In this document: positions 56,929 through 64,000 of the stretch, one piece after another
Position numbering within the stretch: position 1 is the stretch's first letter
Layout: every line of letters begins with the position of its first letter
Assembly: GCA_026745465.1 (NCBI GenBank)
Contig: JACYXH010000125.1
Location: 124,001 to 188,000, forward strand
Direction of reading: 5' to 3'
Length of the DNA: 64,000 nucleotides
Origin: Lota lota
Taxonomy: Eukaryota; Chordata; Actinopteri; Gadiformes; Lotidae
Program-made: the position numbers and the translations under genes
Notes under the pieces: generated by a model
Seen by the model: the letters and a program-made list of their open reading frames with translations, nothing else
Told to the model about the DNA's origin: nothing
The model's database searches: none

Positions 56929-57700
56929 CCTGTTCATTCCACTGTAAAGTAGGAGCTGCATCAGTTACATGTCTCTACATGCTGTTTGAACTATCAAGTG
57001 TCTCTTTGTTTTTTTCTGAGCTTGTAGACATCAGAGCTCTCTGCCTATCATTCATATTTTAATAAAATGATCATTCTTCATTACTGAGTGAAGTCATGGA
57101 ACAGCAGCCTATAAGAGGTTAGTCTTCACCACTGAGTAGATCCCAACAAACCACGTTTGACAAAGAGTTTGTTTGTGTGGGACAATGTGGGACACGTTAC
57201 CAATGTGGAGAGCTAGTCTACAAATGAGTCTTTCTACCTTAAGAAATAAACATTCTCACATGTCGCTTCACATCGTATTCCCCCCGTGGGACGTTGAAAA
57301 GGACTAACTCTGAGAATCAACTTGCACCGGCTTTACCCATTTCTAAGGAGTTTCACGGTCTTTGTTGTAAGTGCATTTCATTTTCTTAGTGGTAGTTTCC
57401 AACATATTCCGCCTAAATCTGCACAGCTTGTGACTTTGTGGTGACTCCATGTTTTGAGTTGGGTGGAGCGTAGCAGGCAGCAAAGACGGTGACAGGTTCA
57501 TCTGCACTCGACACACATGTGTGCTCAGTTTGATCGACATCAAACACCCCCCCCCCCCGTGATGACAGCCTTCCCTGCCTTCTTCACAGCCATTGGCTAA
57601 AATCCAGATTTTAGAAAAGTGTCTGTCCTGCAGTGGTTTGACTTTTGAAAGCTAGAGCCAATCAAAATGCGGGACATCCTCTCAATATGTTGGAAGCAGG
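56929..57700. other. Element flank and possible NLR upstream region
   Basis: 57085-57122 (CAGCAGCCTATAAGAGGTTA region) resembles 57760-57797, a likely 5' UTR exon end with donor GTTAGT; so an NLR 5' exon appears duplicated here. Poly-C run at 57546-57558. No coding frame. Confidence 0.4.
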
Positions 57701-57705
57701 ACAAG

Positions 57706-57800
57706 AGATATAAATGCTGTGCAGTCCTGCATCGAGCAGGACACCTGACACCTTACAGTGAAGGCGTGGAAAGGCAGCCTATAAGAGGTTAGTCTGAGAG
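57706..57800 (+). promoter_or_regulatory. Candidate NLR promoter and 5' UTR exon
   Basis: TATAAAT at 57709, about 25-30 bp before GTCCTGCATCGAGCAGGAC, and a donor AGAG|GTTAGT at about 57788. The next exon begins at about 58736. Confidence 0.4.
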
Positions 57801-58749
57801 GAGTGTATACTGGGAGGGGAACTGGTCCAACTGGTTGGTTCACAACATCACTTCCTTGTTACTGAGTCTGACAGTTTGCTGTGGCTCACTTCATTACAGC
57901 AGGAAGAAGACTAAGGTACTGTACTCAACTCTGATCCGTGATATATCATAAATATGCATAACTTTGAAACATATCAATAGGATGATGGTTAGTTTTCTAG
58001 AAATGAGAAATTACTATTGAATAATTTTGAAGGTTATTGCTCTTTAGGATGCTATAGGTTAGACTGTGGACATTGGGGATCGAAGCCAGAACCTTTCAGC
58101 TTGGAGTCAAGTGTCCCGTTAACATTAAAATACTTTATACATTTTCTTCTAATTAAGTATTTGTCCTAAATCACAAGTGTCCTTGTGTGACTGTAAAGGC
58201 ACTTAGGATGTACTGTACAGTTGTTATATTTGTATTATTATGATTTATATTATTATTATCAGGAAGACGGCCATCTTGGTTAGTAAAGGTGTTTAAACGT
58301 AATCTTGTACTGGGTCTTGTTCTCTGTGGGCCTGCATCATAGATCTGTTTGTGATACGACATGAGGAAGTCCATATATAGTCATGACTTCAGAGCGGTTT
58401 AACCAGCACAGGGAACAGTAGGTTTGATATCTGCATGGTGATCTTGATCTTGATCAGACATATTTGAAGCCCTTAGAGACCTCCTGTGTGGAATGATAAA
58501 TAGTTATTAAATAGTTATTAGAAATGTCTGGGCTGCATCTCCACATCAATCCCCTCATTGTGAATAAGAGGGTCTATGAATCTGAGTCTAGGAAAGACCA
58601 CCCTGCCTCTCGTCCAAAGTAGACAGAGACAGACAACAGCCCCCTGTGACCGGCAATAAGCAGCTCGTATAAAAGCAGAGAATAAACAAACGCTGAATGA
58701 CTGTAGAAACAATATATAGTTGTGTTTGTGTCCAGGTCTCCAGTCGACT

Positions 58750-61700
58750 ATGAATGAGGAGAGAGAGGAGGGGGGTCCTACCTCTAAAACCACTCTGTCT
58801 GGGGAACATGGCCACCAGAGCAAAGCTAAGAGGTAAGAAGAGGATCTCTCACTGTCTGTGACTGTTGTCCATCTCAGAGCTCAGTAGTGATATATCATGA
58901 CTCCATCATTAGACTGAGTAAAAGCTGTGTGTGTGTTGTGTTGAAGCCCAGAGCAGCAGGAGAGAGCAGACTCCCCTGGACCCAGCTGTGTCTCCATGAA
59001 GAGTGACTGGTCTATGGAAGAACCTGTTAATTTAAAAAAAGGAAATCAGTCTATTGAGAAGAGGTAAGGATTTATCAGTGATTATAAAGATACAGTATAT
59101 ATCAAACGTCCATAAATCCTGGTTCTTGTTTTTCTAGAAGAGTTCAGCAGGAGAGAGCAGACTCCCCTGGACCCAGCTGTGTCTCCATGAAGAGTGACCA
59201 CTCTATGGGTCTACCTGTCATGTTTAAAGATAGAAACCAGTCTATCAAGAAAAGGTAAGGATTGATTAGAGACTATAAAGATACAGCATTTATCAGACAT
59301 TCATAAATCCTTATAAGTCCATAAGTTTAGATAACTGATTAGGTGAAAAAATCTGTTTTAGTGATGTGGTTGACATGGTGTGAATGAGAGGAGGGATAAG
59401 GCTGTTTTAGTGATGTGGTTGACATGGTGTGAATGAGAGGAGGGATAAGGCTGTTTTAGTGATGTGGTTGACATGGTGTGAATGAGAGGAGGGATAAGGC
59501 TGTTTTAGTGATGTGGTTGACATGGTGTGAATGAGAGGAGGGATAAGGATGTTTTAGTGGTGTGGTTGACATGGTGTGAATGAGAGGAGGGATAAGGCTG
59601 ATGCTGAAATTTCAGACCTGGGTGGAGGCACTGACAATGGCGCCATTGATGTTGAGTGACAAGTCCTGGGTTGTGCGGCTAAAGGAGTAAAAGCTGTGTG
59701 TGTGTTGTGTTGAAGCCCAAAGCAGCAGGAGAGTTTCAAACAGATGATGAAAACGGACCAGTTAGTTCTGATTAGACTCTACAGGTACTTATGTTTACAA
59801 GCCAGAAAAATACAATATATCCAAAAGTGTGTGTGTGTGTGTTCTCCACAGACAACACCCGGAGAGGTCAAAGGTTACCAGTGCTCAGTCTGTACAGCAG
59901 CGTCAAACATAGCTGATCAAGGTGTGTAAATGTCCAACAAGACATTTGACTTTAGCTCTACATGAACATTAAAAAGCATCTCTTGTGGTGCTAATAGTCT
60001 CCAGGCTTCCCTCTTTAGACCAGCGGGACGTGAATCTAGGACAGATGCTTCTGATGTCCTCAGTTATTTCTGAGTAAAGTTCTCCTTGATGTTTGTTCTG
60101 TTCCAGAGAGCTGAGGAGAATGCACACGCTTTTCTAGACAAGGAGCTGAAGAAGCTCTGGAGGGTTCTCTTCCTACATTACCCACAACACTCAGAGAGTC
60201 AGAGGGAGGAGGAGAAGGAGGTGGATGGGAAGAAAGAGGAGCAAAGGAGGCGCGCCATAGAGGGAGTGGTAGACATCACAAAGCTCTGCCTGATGGAGAT
60301 GAACCAGGAGGAACTGGCCGACACACTGTGGGCCGGTAAGAGACTCTTATTTTGAAGACAGAGAAGACAATTATTTCGAAGGGCAGATTTGTTTTGTTCA
60401 GACAAAATTACATAATGTTTGATTTCTACATTTCAGAATTTTCAATGTGGAGATATCTTTCCTCTTGGGGGTTAAATGCTTTGATCCATATATGTAGGTA
60501 TAGCAAGGTCCATGCTACACTCCACCTAGGTGACTTTTATTGGTCTCCTCCAGACAAGGGCACAGGGGGGATGTTGAAGCCGGTTTATTGCAGGGGTGCA
60601 AACTCGTCACCTTTCGTCAGAATTCGCGTTTTGTTTCCTCCAATAGGGCACGTGAATTGTTTAGATCTGCCAAAAACATATTGGGGGGAGGGGGGGGGGT
60701 CAATGTCTCATCCAAGTTATCAACGAGTACTAACCAATGAGAGGCAGAGTAGGGCGGGTCATGACTTCACCTCTGTCTGCTCTGTCGGCTAAACTCCGCT
60801 GCTGCTGATAGGCCTTCTAGTGTCGCTCGTTTGCTAGCGCACACTGCTAGCTTCACTTCCAGGCAGCGTGGACAGACACACTGGAAACAGTTTTTTAGAA
60901 GGAATTCTAACACATCCACACGCAGTGCGCCGCCCTCGCTCACTAAATAACCTCTGCGGAACGGTTCTTTAGTGAACGGGGTGTCAAACGGGCGTCAAAT
61001 GGCATAGATTACTATGTTGACGATCATATAAGACAAATTATCACATTTAAAAAATAAAACGGTTTTAGTTGGCTATTGCGCTTCTCCATTGACCTGCAGG
61101 GCAGATAAATAGTTTGTATCTGACCCGTGTCGCCTGTAGGGCTGGTTAGTGGAACCGCTGATTGTTATGAACAAGGTAAAACAAGTCTGTGTTCTTCTTT
61201 CTAAACTTCACTCAGTATTTTGATATCAGGAGTATTAATTATTATATTGAATTTCTTGTCAGTGAGATATTATAGCGTTTATATTGTTTACTTAATTTGC
61301 TGTTGTAAACATTGCTCTTTCTGCTGTAGAAACAAAATTTAGTGATATTTCAATATCATTTCTAATCTTTTTTTTTACATAGCAAAGCAGGAACACTGCA
61401 GTGTAGGAGGACAAGCAAGCCAAAGTGAGGCACATAGGTGCTCAAAATAGGAAAAAAGCACTGGTACAGGCAAAGTAAGAAAAGCACAAGTAATGTGCTT
61501 TGATGGGGTGGACTGGAGTTGGGAGGGGGGAGGGGTTATTCTGTCACTTATTATTTATTAATTTGTAATTTCTCGTAAGAAATACATTTTAAAATTCTAA
61601 TAGATTGAGTTTTTCTTATTGTTTGCACTGCTTCATATAGTAGGTCTGAACATCACTGACAGGCTATGTAACTTTAACAGAGTTTGTTTAGAAAATGTAG

Positions 61701-64000
61701 AATAAATCATAGGAAGGGGCCTGGGCCATTGTCATTATTTTCTGATTCATTCTTCTTTTTGGGCCATCACCAGTTTGCACCCCTATATTGTAAGTTTGTA
61801 GATAATGATACATGTCTTGGTGCTCCAGGTTGCCATGCAGGAGCTCTCCCTGAGTGTGTGTGTGGTGAAGGCTGCTTTAACCTGTGCACACTGACTACTC
61901 AATGTACAACAGGTGTGCAGCCTTACCCAGCCCCAGAGTCCAGTCAGTCTGACTCGGGCCAGGTGAGGCTGCTTCAACCAGCCATCATCCACACACATTC
62001 CCACAATAGGGTTATTGTGGGGGTATCAGGTAAAATGGTTTGATCCAGATATGTAGGGTTATTGTGGGGGTATCAGGTTAAATGGTTTGATCCAGATATG
62101 TAGGGTTATTGTGGGGGTATCAGGTTAAATGGTTTTATCTGGACATGCAGGGTTATTGTGGGGGTATCATGTGAAATGGTTTGATCCAGATATATAGGGT
62201 TATTGTGGGTCTATCAGGTTAAATAATGTTAAACAACATACTACAGATCAACAGCAGAATAATTCAGTGGAAGAGATGCAGTACTATCTTGTTATGTCAG
62301 CATAGCAAGTCACTTTCCACTGATTCACCATCATTATTACTATAATTAGACTAATCATATTGCTGTGGAAGTATCAAAAGAATTTTGAACATTTTGAATC
62401 TGTAACATGCAGTCCTAGACACAACCAGCTTCTCCGACCACAAGTAATGAAGCAACTAAATATCATGAAGTTGATCATTTAACAGGAATTATTTGTCCAA
62501 TGTTGTCCAATTATGTGTCCAATTATGTCACCATCCACTAACTGATGTCTTCTGTTGTTTTGTCATTTAGGATCTGCTGCTGTCGAGTGCCAACATAAAA
62601 TCAAGTCTCATTTGAAGAAGAAGTTCAGGAGTGTGATTGAGGGAATCCCTAAAGCAGGACAGCCAACAGGTCTGAATGACTTCTACACAGAGCTCTTCAT
62701 CACAGAGAGAGGCAGTGGAGAGGTCAACAAGGAACATGAGGTCAGACTGATTGAAACAGCTTCCAGGAAACCAGCCAAGGAGGAAACACCAATCAAATGT
62801 GAAGACATCTTTAAACCCTTACCTGGACAAGATCAACCAATAAGAACAATAATGACAACTGGAGTAGCTGGCATTGGTAAAACCGTCTTAACACACAAGT
62901 TCACTCTGGACTGGGCTGAAGGCAAAGCCAACAACGACATACACTTCACATTTCTCTTTACTTTCAGAGAGCTGAATTTACTGAAAGGGAAAGAGTTTAG
63001 CCTGGTGGAACTTCTTCATCACTTCTTTAGTGAAACCAAAGAAGCAGGAATCTGCAGATACGACCGGTTCCAAGTTGTCTTCATCTTGGATGGTCTGGAT
63101 GAGTGTCGACTTCCTCTGGACTTCCAGAACAACCAGATCTGGACTGATGTCACAAAGTCCACCGAGGTGGAAGTGCTGCTGACAAACCTCATCAGGGGCT
63201 ACCTGCTTCCCTCCGCTCGCATCTGGATAACCACACGCCCTGCGGCAGCCAATCAGATCCCTGCTGAGTGTGTTGACATGGTGACAGAGGTGAGAGGGTT
63301 CACTGACCCACAGAAGGAGGAGTTCTTCAGGAAGAGATTCAGAGAGGAGACGCTGGCCAGCACAATAATCTCCCACGTCAAGAAATCACAAAGCCTCCAC
63401 ATCATGTGTCACATCCCAGTCTTCTGTTGGATCATTGCTACAGTTCTGGAGGACTTCTTCAAAACATCCCAGAGAGGAGAAGAGATGCCCAATACCGTGA
63501 CTCAGATGTACATCCACTTCCTGAGGGTTCAGTCCATACAGGGGGACAGGAAGTATCATGGGAGAGCTGAAACAGATCCACACTGGAGATCAGAGAGCAG
63601 GGAAATAATTGTTTCTCTGGGAAAACTGGCTTTTAACCAGCTGGAGAAAGGCAACCTGATCTTCTACGAGGCAGACCTGGCAGAGTGTGGCATCGATATC
63701 AGAGCAGCCTCAGTGTACTCAGGAGTGTTCACCCAGATCTTTAAAGAGGAGTGTGGGCTGTACCAGGACAAGGTGTTCTGCTTTGTCCATCTGAGCATCC
63801 AGGAGTTTCTGGCTGCCCTTTCTGTCTTTCTGTCCTTCATTAAAACTGGTGTCAATCTGCTCTCAGGAAAACCACAACCCCTATGGTCTAATATTGTTAG
63901 AAAAAAAGTAACAAAAGAAAGAAAGGTCAAACTCTACCAGAGTGCTGTGGATAAGGCCTTACAGAGCGAGAACGGACACCTGGACTTGTTCCTCCGCTTC
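58750..64000 (+). CDS. NLRC3-like gene with FISNA-NACHT (partial, runs off the window)
   Basis: Exons seen: 58750-58832, 58947-59063, 59138-59254, 59716-59784, 59852-59921, 60107-60335 and 62571 to the window end. The first encodes MNEEREEGGPTSKTTLSGEH, the standard start of fish NLRC3-like proteins. Exons 1-4 end in phase 2 and exons 2 and 3 are duplicates (SPGPSCVSMKSD). Exon 6 encodes the helical linker before FISNA. The last exon has FISNA, Walker A GVAGIGKT, Walker B FILDGLDE and the rest of NACHT, open for 476 codons to base 64000; LRR and B30.2 would lie beyond. Intracellular sensor family; ligand unknown. Exon 5 contains an in-frame TAG (59910), so this copy may be inactive. Confidence 0.85.
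58947..59254 (+). repeat. Duplicated 117-bp NLR exon pair
   Basis: Exons 58947-59063 and 59138-59254 both have 117 bp (39 codons), share QQERADSPGPSCVSMKSD and end (K/E)(K/K)R|GTAAGG. The flanking introns are also similar (CCATAAATCCTGGTTCTTG and related). Confidence 0.9.
59353..59600. repeat. 49-bp tandem repeat, 5 copies
   Basis: Unit GATGTGGTTGACATGGTGTG plus AATGAGAGGAGGGATAAGGC and TGTTTTAGT; intronic. Confidence 0.95.
60591..61785. mobile_element. hAT-like non-autonomous element in the NLR intron
   Basis: CAGGGGTGCAAACTCGTCAC at the left and the complement of TAGGGGTGCAAACTGGTGAT at the right; the short AGGGGTG start is hAT-like. 1.2 kb, no transposase frame; no clean 8-bp target duplication (left gtttattg, right tattgtaa). 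Confidence 0.5.
62007..62222. repeat. 47-bp tandem repeat, about 4.5 copies
   Basis: Unit GGGTTATTGTGGGGGTATCA plus GGTTAAATGGTTTGATCCAG and ATATGTA. A related piece at about 60478-60500 lies on the other side of the hAT-like insert. Confidence 0.92.

Noticed and set aside
62978..63930. Minus-strand frames across the NACHT exon
   Set aside because: Shadows of the plus-strand NLR exon, which is open to the window end.

Overview
The window is nuclear DNA from a teleost fish. It holds finTRIM genes, a fish-type NLR (FISNA-NACHT) gene, eukaryotic tRNA clusters, fish Tc1, LINE and hAT-like repeats, and very many long dinucleotide tracts. The high repeat load together with expanded TRIM and NLR genes would fit a cod-like fish, but that is a guess.

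Layout. 0.1-5.2 kb: a tRNA cluster (Gly, Ser, Met, Leu, Asp, Lys, Thr) with tandem duplicates and decayed copies. 5.4-10.5 kb: a retroelement gag remnant abutting a B30.2 fragment, a 3' LINE fragment, a 45-bp minisatellite, and a two-exon coiled-coil plus B30.2 relic. 11-16.4 kb: repeats, a MITE-like palindrome and no gene. 16.5-30.4 kb: a large inverted duplication. Its arms carry an intact finTRIM (plus strand) and a deletion-broken one (minus strand), and a second tRNA cluster lies in the spacer. 30-42.3 kb: L1-type LINE 3' ends, copies of the earlier minisatellite and LINE segment, a third, intact finTRIM (36.2-37.8 kb) with a recognisable promoter, and an orphan copy of the finTRIM first exon.

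42.3-56.9 kb: a 14.6-kb virus-like mobile element of the Polinton/Maverick-adintovirus type. It has long terminal inverted repeats, a protein-primed type B DNA polymerase, a packaging ATPase, a double-jelly-roll major capsid protein, an adenovirus-type protease, a small basic/hydrophobic protein and several unassigned genes. Two of those unassigned genes have convincing introns. The element is not intact: a 1.6-kb Tc1 transposon splits the capsid gene and an in-frame stop truncates the polymerase. No integrase was found. Rightward genes (left part) and leftward genes (right part) converge near 47.9-48.0 kb.

57-64 kb: the 5' part of an NLRC3-like gene with repeated small exons, a FISNA/NACHT exon still open at the window edge, a hAT-like insertion in an intron, and an in-frame stop in one small exon.

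The finTRIM and NLR genes are fish antiviral/innate sensor families. Their copies here lie among repeated segments, which explains the mix of intact, broken and orphan copies. Placing a captured DNA-virus-like element inside this cluster is an observation, not evidence of a functional link.
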